The notes: generated by a model not told the origin, from the sequence alone. A stretch of 64,000 nt of DNA from CAZOOA01 sp964581355 (GCA_964581355.1 CAZOOA010000004.1:1-64000); one strand, 5' to 3'; shown: positions 24,947-34,697, counted from the first letter of the stretch. A program made the numbers and translations.

Positions 24947-25009
24947 GGTCACAGCCTCCCACTTTTCATGGTATGAGTTTTTAATAAACAATTCTAATTG
25001 CCAAACCTT

Positions 25010-25324
25010 TTACGTCCCAAGGCCCTCGATCTCAATAACTTTGTAGAGTTCAATGGTATCAAACATTTCCCGAATATAATCGCTGCTGATTTGGATGATT
25101 TTTAACCCGCCGCCCTGTTCTTTTAACCGTTTCTGGGAGACCAACAGCGGGCTTATTCCGGCAGTATCGATCATCTGGACATGGGAAAAATCGAGCACAA
25201 TCTTCCTGTAACCCTGCTCGCACAGGTCGTATAGAGTCTGCTTGAACTCTTCGGCATTTTCAAAATTAACGACTCTTTTAGGCAGGATGATCTTTACCTC
25301 TTCCCCGTTGTGTTCTATTTGCAC
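25010..25324 (-). CDS. STAS-domain anti-sigma-factor antagonist (SpoIIAA/RsbV-like)
   Basis: The 104-residue protein is a single STAS domain. The phosphorylation-site loop is HVQMIDTAGISPLL, where Thr replaces the usual Ser, followed by SQKRLKEQGGGLKI. In the family, the unphosphorylated form binds an anti-sigma kinase; a PP2C phosphatase restores it. The ATG overlaps the end of the upstream phosphatase-kinase gene by 10 bases, strong evidence that the two products work together. The paralogue at 53603 shares the C-terminal LYKVIEIEG-type ending. Its actual target is not visible; the following MoxR and VWA genes are candidates. Confidence 0.92.
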   Translation of the reverse strand: MQIEHNGEEVKIILPKRVVNFENAEEFKQTLYDLCEQGYRKIVLDFSHVQMIDTAGISPLLVSQKRLKEQGGGLKIIQISSDYIREMFDTIELYKVIEIEGLGT

Positions 25325-27486
25325 TTTGAAGCATCCCCTTTCACAAGTAATAGAGCCCGGTTGCCTTTTTCATTGTAAAAAAACCGGTCGCAAAACATAT
25401 TGGTCATCAAGACTCCCCGCCCCCTATCCTGCGCGCCACGCAAGTCCAGTAAATCATTTAGTTTATCCTGCCAGTTGAAACCTTCTCCCTGGTCTTCAAC
25501 AATAGCCGCCATATATTCATCTGTTAGTGCAATCTCCACAAAAACTTTTTTGTTGGGATCCAGCTGGTTACCATGCTCCATAGCGTTGGCAACTGTCTCA
25601 TGTAGCCCGCCTATCAAGCAGTAGGCTTTTTCAGATTCTGGTAAAAAGGCGTTGGACCTTTCATGCAGATACCTCAGCTCTTCCAAACGGCTGTTCAGTT
25701 CCAGCTTCATGGTATCTTTATTCTCCGGATCGACCTGTAACACGCAGAAAGTAAGATCATCATCGCCCTGCAGTGAGCCCTCGTTAAATGCTCGGAAATC
25801 TTCTTTGATGGCCTTGGCAATCAACGATGGTGGCAGGTTGCTGTTCTCCAGAAACACCCGTGGAAGGTGTTCATTATAATATTCTCCATTTACATTCTGT
25901 TCCGTCAATCCATCGGTGGCAAATAAAATAGTCGTTCCGGGAGTCAAAGTTAGATGTTCTATAGTAACCTGCATTAATTCCGCAGGAATGACAGATGAGA
26001 TGGGCAGCCCCCTGCAGGTCAGCCGAGACATCGCACCATCAGGAGTTCGGACCAGAGGAGAGCTCTGAAAGCCTGCGCCACAATAGCTGAGCTCCAGGGT
26101 TTCCAGGTCCAGGACAGCCAGGAAAATGCAAATCAGGTATTCCTCGGGAAAGGTTTCCCTGCGGTACTGCCTGTCCAGGTGGCGCAGGATTTTCTCCGGC
26201 TTCAATTCAGCTGGATTTAAGCTCACATAGCTGTCAATGGCTTCCTTAACAAAAATGCTGAGCATGGCGCCATCAACGCCGTGGCCCATCACATCGGAAA
26301 AATAGAGCATAAGTTTATTATCCGACTTGATCAGATTATAGAAGTCCCCGCCCAGGCGCTGGGCCGGCTGGTAGAAGGTTTCCAGGGAAACCCCTTCCAC
26401 CTCGGGGAGCTTAGCCGGCAGGGTCCTTGAATGGATACGATGCGCTTTGTTCATTTCTTCGTCCAGCTGGCGGTTGAGTTTTTCCAGCTGGCGTGTGTAA
26501 TCGGCCAGCTTTTCTTCAGTTTGTTTGCGCCCGGTAATGTCCAGGCCCAGCCCTAGAACACCCAAAATACCGCCATCTTTCCGGTATAGTGGAGTTTTAA
26601 TGGTCTGCAGGACGTGTTTTGCCCCGTCTTTAAAAGTGATAACTTCTTCATATAGCTGTGGTTCTCCCCGGGATAATGTTTTTTCATCTGTCTCTTTGCA
26701 GGTTGCGATTTCTTCCTCTGTCATGGAGGGGTTGTCTGTCCCAAAGCCTGTATTATCCTGAAAAGATTTATTCACAATAATGGGGGTTTGTTCTGTATCG
26801 ACCAGCCAGATGCCTATCGGTGCATGATCCAGAATGGATTCGAGAAAATACTTTTGTTCCTGCAGCTGCTTTTGGGAGCGCTGCAGCTCTTCCTCTTTCT
26901 GTTTCGCTTCCGTAACATCAATAATGCTTACCAGGACACGGAAATAGGTTTCTTCATGTCCCGGCACAACAGACCAGTAAAGCTGGACATCTATGGGGTC
27001 TCCTGCCAGGGTAAGATGTTTTTTTTCTGCTTGATATTTGGTGTTCCCTTCTGCAAGGTTTAAAAGCTTTTCCATAAAGTCTGAATAAGATTCATCGGCG
27101 AATAACTGGGGCAACCCGGCGAATAACTCTTCTTTGCTTGTTGCTTGATAAAGCGCCAGGGAGGCCAGGTTGACATCAACGATTTTAACCTTGCCGGCCA
27201 ACTCCTGAACCAACTCCGGGTGGGCCTCGAAGTGAGAACGAAAATCTTTAATTCCCTGCTTTTTCAACTCATCGATTCGCTGTTTTACTGCAGAAAAATC
27301 CACTTCCCACAAAGAAATGGGAGACGCTTCGAAGAGCTGCCGATATTTTTGCTCGCTTTTTCGCAGTGCCTCTTCTGTTTTCTTCCTCCCTGTCATATCC
27401 TGCAAATGTTCCATAAAACTCAGGTCTCTTCCTTCGAACTTTTGAGCTTCCATAGCGTTGTGAAATTTATCGGGCTTTTGTTTCAT
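25315..27486 (-). CDS. PAS-PAS-SpoIIE phosphatase-HATPase switch protein
   Basis: The 723-residue cytoplasmic protein has two PAS domains (about 40-195 and 205-325), a coiled-coil linker, a PP2C/SpoIIE phosphatase domain (about 350-570) and a RsbW-like HATPase domain (about 590-715). Phosphatase metal ligands are in GGDFYNLI, YFSDVMGHGVDGAML, FATDGLTEQ and GDDDLTFCVLQV. The kinase N box is LHETVANAMEHGNQ and the G1-type motif is VEDQGEGFNW. Having phosphatase and anti-sigma-like kinase in one chain suggests it both adds and removes phosphate on the STAS protein encoded immediately downstream. GGGAG precedes the ATG. Two related intact genes and one decayed copy occur in the window. Confidence 0.92.
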   Translation of the reverse strand: MKQKPDKFHNAMEAQKFEGRDLSFMEHLQDMTGRKKTEEALRKSEQKYRQLFEASPISLWEVDFSAVKQRIDELKKQGIKDFRSHFEAHPELVQELAGKVKIVDVNLASLALYQATSKEELFAGLPQLFADESYSDFMEKLLNLAEGNTKYQAEKKHLTLAGDPIDVQLYWSVVPGHEETYFRVLVSIIDVTEAKQKEEELQRSQKQLQEQKYFLESILDHAPIGIWLVDTEQTPIIVNKSFQDNTGFGTDNPSMTEEEIATCKETDEKTLSRGEPQLYEEVITFKDGAKHVLQTIKTPLYRKDGGILGVLGLGLDITGRKQTEEKLADYTRQLEKLNRQLDEEMNKAHRIHSRTLPAKLPEVEGVSLETFYQPAQRLGGDFYNLIKSDNKLMLYFSDVMGHGVDGAMLSIFVKEAIDSYVSLNPAELKPEKILRHLDRQYRRETFPEEYLICIFLAVLDLETLELSYCGAGFQSSPLVRTPDGAMSRLTCRGLPISSVIPAELMQVTIEHLTLTPGTTILFATDGLTEQNVNGEYYNEHLPRVFLENSNLPPSLIAKAIKEDFRAFNEGSLQGDDDLTFCVLQVDPENKDTMKLELNSRLEELRYLHERSNAFLPESEKAYCLIGGLHETVANAMEHGNQLDPNKKVFVEIALTDEYMAAIVEDQGEGFNWQDKLNDLLDLRGAQDRGRGVLMTNMFCDRFFYNEKGNRALLLVKGDASKCK

Positions 27487-27853
27487 TTTTTTACACTCCC
27501 ATTAAAAAGAAATATTTCTTATTACGGTATATCCAACAAGTAAAAAAATAAGCCCCATAAAAAGATACCAGGCACCTTTAAGTTGCTTAGAAAGTACTGT
27601 TTTGTGTAGAGGCGGAAGCCAACGTGCCCTGTGAGCACCAAGGTCCCTGGAAATGCGATAACTACCAGTGCATTATAGCATAAAGCTTCTATTATATTCC
27701 CGCTTCTTGCCTCGCTGCTTACACAAAAATGCTAGAATCTCTAACATCTTCTATTCGACAAAAGAGCTGCCATTCCTTTGCAGCAGAGTGGTTTTTTGAA
27801 AGTCCATACTGCCCCGTCGAAGAATCACAACGCCATAGTTCGATTGAAAAAGA
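27487..27853. other. Intergenic, nothing recognised
   Basis: This 367-base AT-rich stretch lies between the yhaN-like stop and the start of the phosphatase operon. It should hold the promoter of the latter. I see no coding frame, riboswitch core or clear terminator. Confidence 0.4.
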
Positions 27854-30800
27854 CTATTGTCCTGTCTGGCTTAAGTGTTGGATTTTACCGCTGCCGGGAA
27901 TTGCTTTTTCTGCCAGGTTGACGAAACTTTGGTGATGGGTGAAAAATAGAATCTGGGTTTTTTCTGCAAACTGGCCCAGCACTTTCAAGGCTTCCTCGGC
28001 GCGGATATCGTCGAAGTTAACCAGCAGGTCATCCAGGATAAAAGGCAGCCCTTCGTTCTGCTCCATGTACCTTTCCAGGCCGGACAGGCGTAAAGAAAGG
28101 TACAACTGGTCCAGGGTCCCGTCACTCATGCCTTCAACCCTGACTTCTTCTCCTGAGGTGCGCAAGCCGATAATAACGGGGTTGTCTTTTTCATCGAAGT
28201 CGGTTTTAAGGCCGGCAAAATTCCCGTTTGTCAAGCGGGAAAAGAACCCTCCTGCCAGATTGATCACCGGGCTCTGGTTTGCTTCCCGGTAGTGTTCAAT
28301 CCCCCGGCGCAGAATTGTGGAAGCCAAGCGCAGGCGCAGGTACTGTTCAACCTGCAGCTGCAGCCGGGCCAGGGAGCCCTGGGCTTCTTCAGCTGCCTCC
28401 AGGGCTTCTATGGAGGCGCCCTCGATCTTTTCTTCGTATTCCCTCCTGGTCACACCGAAGACCTGGTTTAAGGAATCACGGGCCTGGCGGTTTTCTTCCA
28501 GGGCCTGCTCTATTTCTTCCAGTTCACCGGGCAAGGCATCCCCGTTAACGCCTTTGGCTTCTGCAATTATTTCTTCCAGGGTCAGCCCGCCACCCAGGGA
28601 AAGAAGTTGTTTTTCCAGCCCCTCCAGGTTTTTTTTCAATTCGGACAAGCGTTCAGATTTTTCCTCTGTTACCGGCAACTCCTCCTCTTGAGCGCAGCGG
28701 GCCTGCTTGACCAGTTCTTTCAGGCCGGAATCGGCTTCTTGATAAGCTTTTTTCGCCTTTTTGTCTGTGTTTTCCACTTTCTTCAGCTGCTGCTCCAGGT
28801 TGTCCAGCCGATCTTTTGCCTGCCTTGCTTCGGCTGCCCGGGCCTGGAGCTGTGATGCAGCATAATCGGCCGGCATTTCTGCCAGGTCGGGGGCCAACTT
28901 GTCTACTAAACCCTGCAGGCGGGAGACAAAGTCCCTGGAATAAGCCTGCATTTTTTCCAGGGCAGCCTCTTTCCGGGAGATCTCTGCTTTTTTTTGAAAC
29001 AAGGCTTCCAGCCTGTCCAGGTAAGCCGCAGCAGCCTCTACTGTTGTTTTATCAGGCAGGCCAGCTTCGGCAAGAGCTGCAGACCATTGTTGCATCCAGT
29101 TGTCCAGCGAATGTTTTTTTTCATTTACCTGACGTTGGCAGCTGGCCAGGTTATCTTTGATTTCTTGACATATTTTTTCGATGCTTTGCAGGTTGTTGGC
29201 CACTGCCTGGTATTGTTCACCAATATCCTGGGCCCTGTCCAGTAGAGTTTCCAGGGATTCTTCTTGCCCCGGGCCGGGTTCGCCCAGTGCTTCAAGCTGT
29301 CGGCCAATTTCATCCCGGTGCTCTTGAATGGCACGTGCCAGTTCCTTTTCCAGGGCACGTTCTTCTTTTACGCTGTAAATACCTTCAATAATCTCCTGGC
29401 ACTTCTCCAGCCAGGGCAGCATCTCAGATGGTTTCAAAGGAGTAATCCCGGTCTTTTCCCAGGCCTGGACCCAACGGCTATTCAGTTCCTGCTGCTTCTT
29501 TTCCGCTGTCTCCTTTTCCCGGGTTAATGTTGTGATTTTTTCGCGACAATTTTTTATTTCCGATAAGATGATGGTTTTTCGTTCTACGCGGCTTGCTTCA
29601 TAGCGCAGGCGGTCGGCTATTTCATCGGCAGCGGTAACGCTCATTTCGTAAGCGACTTCCAGCGGATGTCCGGCACGAAATGCTTGTTCTTCCTCTTTGT
29701 CCCGCTGTCCTTCCAGCCAGGCCCGGCGCACCAGGTGCCAGCCAAACTGCCTGTGTTTCCGGGCCTCTTCCAGTTTTTCTTCCGTAGGGACATCAGCGCC
29801 CAGTTCCCCGCTGGTAAGCTGCTCCTGGTTGGCCGTAAGTTTTTGTTCCTCCTCTTCCAGGCGTTCATTAATTTTTTTGATCCGCTCATCCGCTTCCTTG
29901 AATTCTTGTTCGAATGAGCGAACCGTTTCTACGAGAGGTAAAGACAGGCTCAGCAATTCCTTGAAAGTGCCGGACCACAGCCCCAGGGAGTCCAGCTTGC
30001 TTTTTAGCTTTGACTCCCGTGTATCAGCAACGGAACGAATTTTCCGGAGTTCTTTTTCCGGCTCCCCTTTTTTTCTGGCCCTGTTGACTGCCTTTAACAG
30101 GGCACTTGCATCTTTTTGAGGGCCGGCCTTTTCCTTTTCTTGTTCTTGTCGCTGCAGGGAAACTTCCAGTTCTTTAACCTGTTTTTGCGCAGTGCGGTAA
30201 TTATTCTGCAACAGGGGGTATTCACTGATTAGCTTTTTTATTTCTTCAGCCCGGGGCAAAGGCAGCCTTAAAGATTCCGCCTCTTCAAGTGTAGTTAATG
30301 AAGGTTGAAGGTGGCGTAACAGCGCAAGAGCTTCTTCCTGCAGTTCCTTTTTCTCACCCTGCAGAGTAGGTATCTCCTGGATGTAGTTGCGGTACGTATC
30401 CAGGCGTTCCTGCAGGGATGATATATCCCCGCCATGTTCCAGGAATTCCTTTTGAACCGTTATCTGCTCCATCGCTTTTTTCAGTTCTTCCAGATCATCT
30501 TCCGCCTGCTTGACCAGGTTTTTTGCCGCTAGCCGCTTATTCTCCAGTTCGATACGCCGATCTTTAAAGGAAGTGGGAAGCAAAGGAATATCCGACAGGG
30601 CATTAATTTCTTCCAGGTGCTGCTGCCGCTGGGCCAGCAAAGGAAGGGTATTTTTCAATCTTTCCAGGCGGGCTTTCTTCATGGACAGATATTTTTCTTC
30701 CTCCTGGAGCTGTTCTACCTGCTTTTTTTCTTCCAGGTACTTATGTTCCAGCTCTTGCCATTTCCTGGGTGCCAGGGACAGTTCACCACTTTTTCGGTTG

Positions 30801-31369
30801 ATCTCCCTGTAGCGCTCAATGCTGGCATTGATTGGAGGTTTGGAGCCACTGGGCTTATAAAGTTCGCCGGCTTCTTTTTCCAGTTCTTGAAACACCTCCC
30901 GCAAACTGCCTATCCCTGAAGCCGCCTCGAAAAGAGCCTCCCCCAGGGAACCCTGCCCTTTGAGAAGATTTTCCCCTCCGGCCCGCAAACTTTGGTGGTC
31001 CATGCCGAACATGAGGGAATAAAACTCCCGGTTGAGTGATCCCAGGAACTGCTGCAGGAAACTCTCATCCACGGCGCCGCCTTCTTGATTTAAAAGAGTG
31101 TTTTTCGTCCCCTTGCGGCGTGTTAGCTGATATTGATTTCCATTGCTGTCTTCCAGGACCGCTTCAATACGCAGTTTGCTGGATGGATGAAGGTATGCAT
31201 CGGGACTGGTATGGGGAAACCCAAAAAAGAAGTCCCGGATAGCCCGTAGTATTGTCGTCTTGCCGGCTTCGTTTAAGCCGTAAACCAGGTTAAACCCTTT
31301 ATTCTCAAAATTGAGCACGAAATTGCTGAAAGGTCCAAAAGCTTTCAGGTTGAGCTGTATTATTCTCAC
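27854..31369 (-). CDS. SbcC/YhaN-like SMC-type ATPase
   Basis: The 1171-residue protein has an N-terminal Walker A (VYGLNEAGKTTILRAI) and a C-terminal Walker B region (ILDDLLVNFDDIRAEEAL) preceded by an ABC-type signature (GMSDGTLDQLYLSLRLS). Between them lie roughly 900 residues of coiled coil rich in Glu, Gln, Lys and Leu. A zinc-hook CxxC of classical Rad50/SbcC was not seen at the middle, which fits YhaN rather than SbcC. It overlaps the YhaO-like gene by 4 bases (ATGA). Together they should form an ATP-gated nuclease complex acting on DNA ends or structures. The FTHHQSFVNLA motif near the end contains the H-loop. Confidence 0.9.
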   Translation of the reverse strand: MRIIQLNLKAFGPFSNFVLNFENKGFNLVYGLNEAGKTTILRAIRDFFFGFPHTSPDAYLHPSSKLRIEAVLEDSNGNQYQLTRRKGTKNTLLNQEGGAVDESFLQQFLGSLNREFYSLMFGMDHQSLRAGGENLLKGQGSLGEALFEAASGIGSLREVFQELEKEAGELYKPSGSKPPINASIERYREINRKSGELSLAPRKWQELEHKYLEEKKQVEQLQEEEKYLSMKKARLERLKNTLPLLAQRQQHLEEINALSDIPLLPTSFKDRRIELENKRLAAKNLVKQAEDDLEELKKAMEQITVQKEFLEHGGDISSLQERLDTYRNYIQEIPTLQGEKKELQEEALALLRHLQPSLTTLEEAESLRLPLPRAEEIKKLISEYPLLQNNYRTAQKQVKELEVSLQRQEQEKEKAGPQKDASALLKAVNRARKKGEPEKELRKIRSVADTRESKLKSKLDSLGLWSGTFKELLSLSLPLVETVRSFEQEFKEADERIKKINERLEEEEQKLTANQEQLTSGELGADVPTEEKLEEARKHRQFGWHLVRRAWLEGQRDKEEEQAFRAGHPLEVAYEMSVTAADEIADRLRYEASRVERKTIILSEIKNCREKITTLTREKETAEKKQQELNSRWVQAWEKTGITPLKPSEMLPWLEKCQEIIEGIYSVKEERALEKELARAIQEHRDEIGRQLEALGEPGPGQEESLETLLDRAQDIGEQYQAVANNLQSIEKICQEIKDNLASCQRQVNEKKHSLDNWMQQWSAALAEAGLPDKTTVEAAAAYLDRLEALFQKKAEISRKEAALEKMQAYSRDFVSRLQGLVDKLAPDLAEMPADYAASQLQARAAEARQAKDRLDNLEQQLKKVENTDKKAKKAYQEADSGLKELVKQARCAQEEELPVTEEKSERLSELKKNLEGLEKQLLSLGGGLTLEEIIAEAKGVNGDALPGELEEIEQALEENRQARDSLNQVFGVTRREYEEKIEGASIEALEAAEEAQGSLARLQLQVEQYLRLRLASTILRRGIEHYREANQSPVINLAGGFFSRLTNGNFAGLKTDFDEKDNPVIIGLRTSGEEVRVEGMSDGTLDQLYLSLRLSGLERYMEQNEGLPFILDDLLVNFDDIRAEEALKVLGQFAEKTQILFFTHHQSFVNLAEKAIPGSGKIQHLSQTGQ

Positions 31370-32631
31370 TGGCCAAGCCCCTCCTTTCTCATCAAGCGGG
31401 AAAGGATTAATTCTTCCACTTCGGGTAGAAGCTTCTGCAGGTACCCGGGATCACCAGGGTCTATCTCTCCGTCTTTAAACAGTTCCGGCGGCAGGTTTTT
31501 TTTATCCCGCTCCAGTTCAGAGATTAGTTCCTTTAAAATCTGCTCGTCCCCTGCAGCCTGGTGAAGATACTGCAGCAGGGAAGCAACAGGGTTGCTGGAA
31601 AGCAGTTCATCCATATTGACCCGGGGACTGGTATTGACTTTGACTTTTTCCACCCAGGCACTGTCTATCCCCCGGTCAACGGCTACCGCCCGCAAGTCAT
31701 TATTCAGGCGGAAGGGATCATTGAGCAAAGAACCGTGGACCTGGCAGGCCCCCGAGATGATAACACGCAGAGCCAACAGCCGTCCCTCGCTTTGGCTGAG
31801 AGCACTATCGATGCTCTGGCCTGCCCTTTCCAGGACTTCTTCATATGTTTCCGCCTCTTCCGCATCCACCTGGCAAAGAACCCAGCGTAACACATCCAGG
31901 GGATGATGCTCCACCGAGTTTATGCGGCCCTGCTGCACCTGGACGAGGGTGCATCCCTTGGCCCCCTGTTCACGAATATGTCGACCCTGGATATTGCCTG
32001 GAAAGATAATAGCGGGGTTTTCACTGATCACTTCCCTTCGATGTACGTGGCCCAGGGCCCAGTAATCATAGCCGATGTTCTTCAGATGGCTGAGATCGCA
32101 GGGGGCGTACGGCTCATGACCTTCTCTTCCCGAAGCACAGGTATGCAGCAGGCCTATATTAAAATAGTCCTTGATTGGACCGGGATAATTCCTGGATAGA
32201 TCCTCGGTAACCGCCGGGGTGTGAAACCCCTGGCCGTGCAGCGCCACCCCCAAATCATCCAGGGTAACGGTTTCAGGCGCTGCCGTGGAAAAGTCTTTGA
32301 CGTTATCGGGTAAACGCAGCATACGGGTAATCTGGCTGGCTGCATCATGATTGCCTCGAATAAAATACAGGTTTATATCCGCCTCTTTCAACCGGGCCGC
32401 TTGAGAAGTGAAAAAAAGCCCGGTGTTGTAATCCCGCCAATCCCCGTCGTAAAGATCGCCGGCAATAAGTACAAAACAAACCTTTTCTTTTAAGGCCAGA
32501 TCCACCAGGTTTTGAAAGGCCCTGCGTGTAGCAGCCCGGATATAATCCACCGGAGCTCCCTCATACCGCTCCAAGCCCCGAAGGGGGCTGTCCAGGTGAA
32601 TATCTGCAGCGTGGATAAAGGAAAAATCCAT
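31366..32631 (-). CDS. SbcD/YhaO-like DNA repair metallo-exonuclease
   Basis: The 421-residue protein has an N-terminal calcineurin-like nuclease domain with motifs in the expected order: HAADIHLDSPL, IAGDLYDGDW, YFIRGNHDAAS, IGLLHTC and YWALGHVHRRE. These residues bind two Mn2+ in SbcD/Mre11 nucleases. The C-terminal part (about 250-421) is the capping and ATPase-docking region typical of YhaO. GGAGGG precedes the ATG. It is first in a two-gene operon with the YhaN-like ATPase. In Bacillus subtilis the equivalent yhaO-yhaN pair is followed by yhaM, which is absent here. Confidence 0.92.
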   Translation of the reverse strand: MDFSFIHAADIHLDSPLRGLERYEGAPVDYIRAATRRAFQNLVDLALKEKVCFVLIAGDLYDGDWRDYNTGLFFTSQAARLKEADINLYFIRGNHDAASQITRMLRLPDNVKDFSTAAPETVTLDDLGVALHGQGFHTPAVTEDLSRNYPGPIKDYFNIGLLHTCASGREGHEPYAPCDLSHLKNIGYDYWALGHVHRREVISENPAIIFPGNIQGRHIREQGAKGCTLVQVQQGRINSVEHHPLDVLRWVLCQVDAEEAETYEEVLERAGQSIDSALSQSEGRLLALRVIISGACQVHGSLLNDPFRLNNDLRAVAVDRGIDSAWVEKVKVNTSPRVNMDELLSSNPVASLLQYLHQAAGDEQILKELISELERDKKNLPPELFKDGEIDPGDPGYLQKLLPEVEELILSRLMRKEGLGQ

Positions 32632-32866
32632 TTTAACCCTCCAAAAGCATATTCAAGTTAAGGCAATATTGGCACAACAGATCAATATATCATGCACTAA
32701 ATCCTGCATAATTTACAATATTCAACATCTGAAGCGATTTTCCTTTGTTAATTTCTGCTGTATTTTTTGCAGTAATATATTAAACAAAAAATGCATCTGC
32801 CTTTAGTCTGCAGTGAAAAACCCGCAGCTGGCATAAACCAGCGCACCGCAAATAAACATTTATTTA

Positions 32867-32895
32867 TTGACAAATATTATAATTAAGTATAAATT
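32867..32895 (+). promoter_or_regulatory. Candidate sigma-A promoter of sufCB
   Basis: TTGACA at 32867-32872 is followed after 17 bases by TAAATT at 32890-32895, and an overlapping TATAAA lies at 32888. It is about 64 bases before the sufC start, in a strongly AT-rich divergent intergenic region (32632-32958) that otherwise shows nothing recognisable. Confidence 0.5.
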
Positions 32896-32958
32896 TAATG
32901 CAAACCCATATTCAAGCACCTGGTAATCCCAGGTCGTGAACTGGAAAGAGGTGATGAT

Positions 32959-33705
32959 GTGCTTAAACTGGAAAACATGGGGCTTTCACTGCAGGTGGAA
33001 GAACAGTCCATCAGGATTTTGGAGAACATCAATTTGGAGTTTGAGCAAGGGAAAATGTATGCCCTGACCGGCCCCAACGGGAGCGGAAAATCTTCCATAG
33101 CCCGGGCGATCATGGGGATCCATCAGCCCACAGAAGGCAAGATTTATTTTCAGGGAGAAGATATTACGGATCTGTCTGTCACCAACCGGGCCAGAAAGGG
33201 CTTTGGGTATGCCTTCCAGCATCCGGCACGGTTTAAAGGGCTGCAGGTTAAAGATTTAATTGAAGTAGCTTTGAAACATGGAGACTTGGAAGATTGCATG
33301 TGCCTGCGCAATATCGGGTTGTGTCCCGATGATTACCTGAACCGGACCTTGGACAACAGCCTATCCGGGGGAGAAATCAAACGGATTGAAATTGCCACAA
33401 TCCTGGCACAGAATCCCCGGGTACGAATCTTTGATGAACCAGAGGCAGGAATTGACCTCTGGAGTTTTGAACAGCTTATTGATGTGATCGGGAATAGCCA
33501 CGGACCGAATAATATGACCGTTATTATCTCCCACCAGGAGAAAATTTTGAACATGGTCGATGAGATCATCCTGGTTATAGATGGACACATCGAAATGAAA
33601 GGCTCTTGTAGTGAAATCTGGCCCCGGATCCAGGATGGAGCAACCTGTGCCTGCAAAAAATCTTGTCAGAAAGAGGGTGAAATTTATGCTGACTGCCCTC
33701 GATAA
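32959..33705 (+). CDS. sufC: SufC-type Fe-S assembly ATPase
   Basis: The start is GTG with AGAGGTGAT immediately upstream; 248 residues. Walker A is GPNGSGKSSIA, the signature is NSLSGGEIKRIEIA, Walker B is VRIFDEPEAGIDLWS and the switch His is in IISHQEKIL. The D-E-P-E-A-G-I-D form with Glu before Ala is characteristic of SufC. A Cys-rich tail (CACKKSCQKEGEIYADC) follows the ABC domain and is not part of usual SufC. It pairs with the sufB gene, which starts inside its last codons. The two-gene set corresponds to the minimal SUF (SMS-like) Fe-S scaffold of anaerobes, without SufD, SufS or SufU next to it. Confidence 0.92.
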   Translation: MLKLENMGLSLQVEEQSIRILENINLEFEQGKMYALTGPNGSGKSSIARAIMGIHQPTEGKIYFQGEDITDLSVTNRARKGFGYAFQHPARFKGLQVKDLIEVALKHGDLEDCMCLRNIGLCPDDYLNRTLDNSLSGGEIKRIEIATILAQNPRVRIFDEPEAGIDLWSFEQLIDVIGNSHGPNNMTVIISHQEKILNMVDEIILVIDGHIEMKGSCSEIWPRIQDGATCACKKSCQKEGEIYADCPR

Positions 33706-34603
33706 AAAGCTGCTTCAAGAAGTGGCGGACTTGCACGACAAGCCGCCCGGGGCTTTTAATATCCGCAAAGACGGTCAGGGCATTGAAAGACATTCCCTGC
33801 CGGGGATCGAAATTATCCCCAAGGAAGACAAACCCGGCATTGACATTAAAGTAGAGCCCGGAAAAACAGGGACAGTGCATATCCCTGTGATCCTGACTTC
33901 CTCCGACTTCCAAGACCTGGTCTATAACACCATTGAAATCGGTGAAGGGGCCGATATCCTGCTGGTGGCGGGGTGCGGAATCCATAATCCCGGTGACGGC
34001 ACGGCTCAACACGACGGAGTTCATGAGATTAATGTGCGGCGCAATGCCAAATTGCGTTATGTAGAGAAGCATTTCGGTGAAGGAGAAGGCGGGGGAAAGC
34101 GGGTTTTAAACCCCAAAACCGTTCTAAGCGTGGAAGAAAAGGCCTATGCTGAACTGGAACTGGTCCAGATCCGGGGCGTGGATACCACATCCCGGGTGAC
34201 TGAAGCCAGTGTGGCGGCAGGAGGGATGTTGGTTATGTTTGAGCGTTTGCTAACCGATCAAGAACAGTTTGCTGAGTCGGAAATGGTGGTTAAGTTAACC
34301 GGGGAGAATAGCTCAGCCCGTATCATTTCCCGCTCTGTAGCCCAGGACTCTTCCCGACAGATCTTCAAGCCCCAACTGATCGCCTACGCCCTGGCCAAAG
34401 GCCATGTGGAATGCGATTCAATTATTATGGATCAGGCCGTGGTTCGCTCCATACCGGAGATTTGGGCCGAACATGCCGAGGCAGAGCTGGTCCACGAAGC
34501 AGCTATTGGCAAAATAGCCGGTGACCAGGTAATGAAATTAATGGCCCTGGGTTTAACACCCAAAGAAGCGGAAGAAAAGATTATTAGCGGTTTTTTAACG
34601 TAA
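33686..34603 (+). CDS. sufB: Minimal SufB/SufD-family Fe-S scaffold protein
   Basis: The ATG at 33686 is chosen because AGAGGGTG lies just upstream; it overlaps the sufC end by 20 bases and gives 305 residues, much shorter than E. coli SufB (about 495). The beta-helix core is present: LLVAGCGIHNPG, RNAKLRYVEKHFGEG, ITEASVAAGG-like repeats and SRSVAQDSSRQIF. The C-terminal block reads HVECDSIIMDQAVVRSIPE and AELVHEAAIGKI, with the conserved H-E-A. By eye the position of E. coli SufB Cys405 (in DKCGA) is occupied by a non-Cys residue (DQAVV). It should form a SufB2C2 complex that builds Fe-S clusters. A terminator follows. Confidence 0.9.
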   Translation: MLTALDKKLLQEVADLHDKPPGAFNIRKDGQGIERHSLPGIEIIPKEDKPGIDIKVEPGKTGTVHIPVILTSSDFQDLVYNTIEIGEGADILLVAGCGIHNPGDGTAQHDGVHEINVRRNAKLRYVEKHFGEGEGGGKRVLNPKTVLSVEEKAYAELELVQIRGVDTTSRVTEASVAAGGMLVMFERLLTDQEQFAESEMVVKLTGENSSARIISRSVAQDSSRQIFKPQLIAYALAKGHVECDSIIMDQAVVRSIPEIWAEHAEAELVHEAAIGKIAGDQVMKLMALGLTPKEAEEKIISGFLT

Positions 34604-34655
34604 AGCACATTTAAAGTCTCCACCTTTCATGTTGCAAATCACGAGGCAAATAAGT

Positions 34656-34697
34656 CAGGCTTCCCGGTGTTATTGATGACGGGAAGCCTGTTTTATT
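34656..34697 (+). terminator. Rho-independent terminator of sufCB
   Basis: An 11-base-pair stem (CAGGCTTCCCG with CGGGAAGCCTG) around a 13-base loop is followed by TTTTATTT, 53 bases after the sufB stop. Confidence 0.9.
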
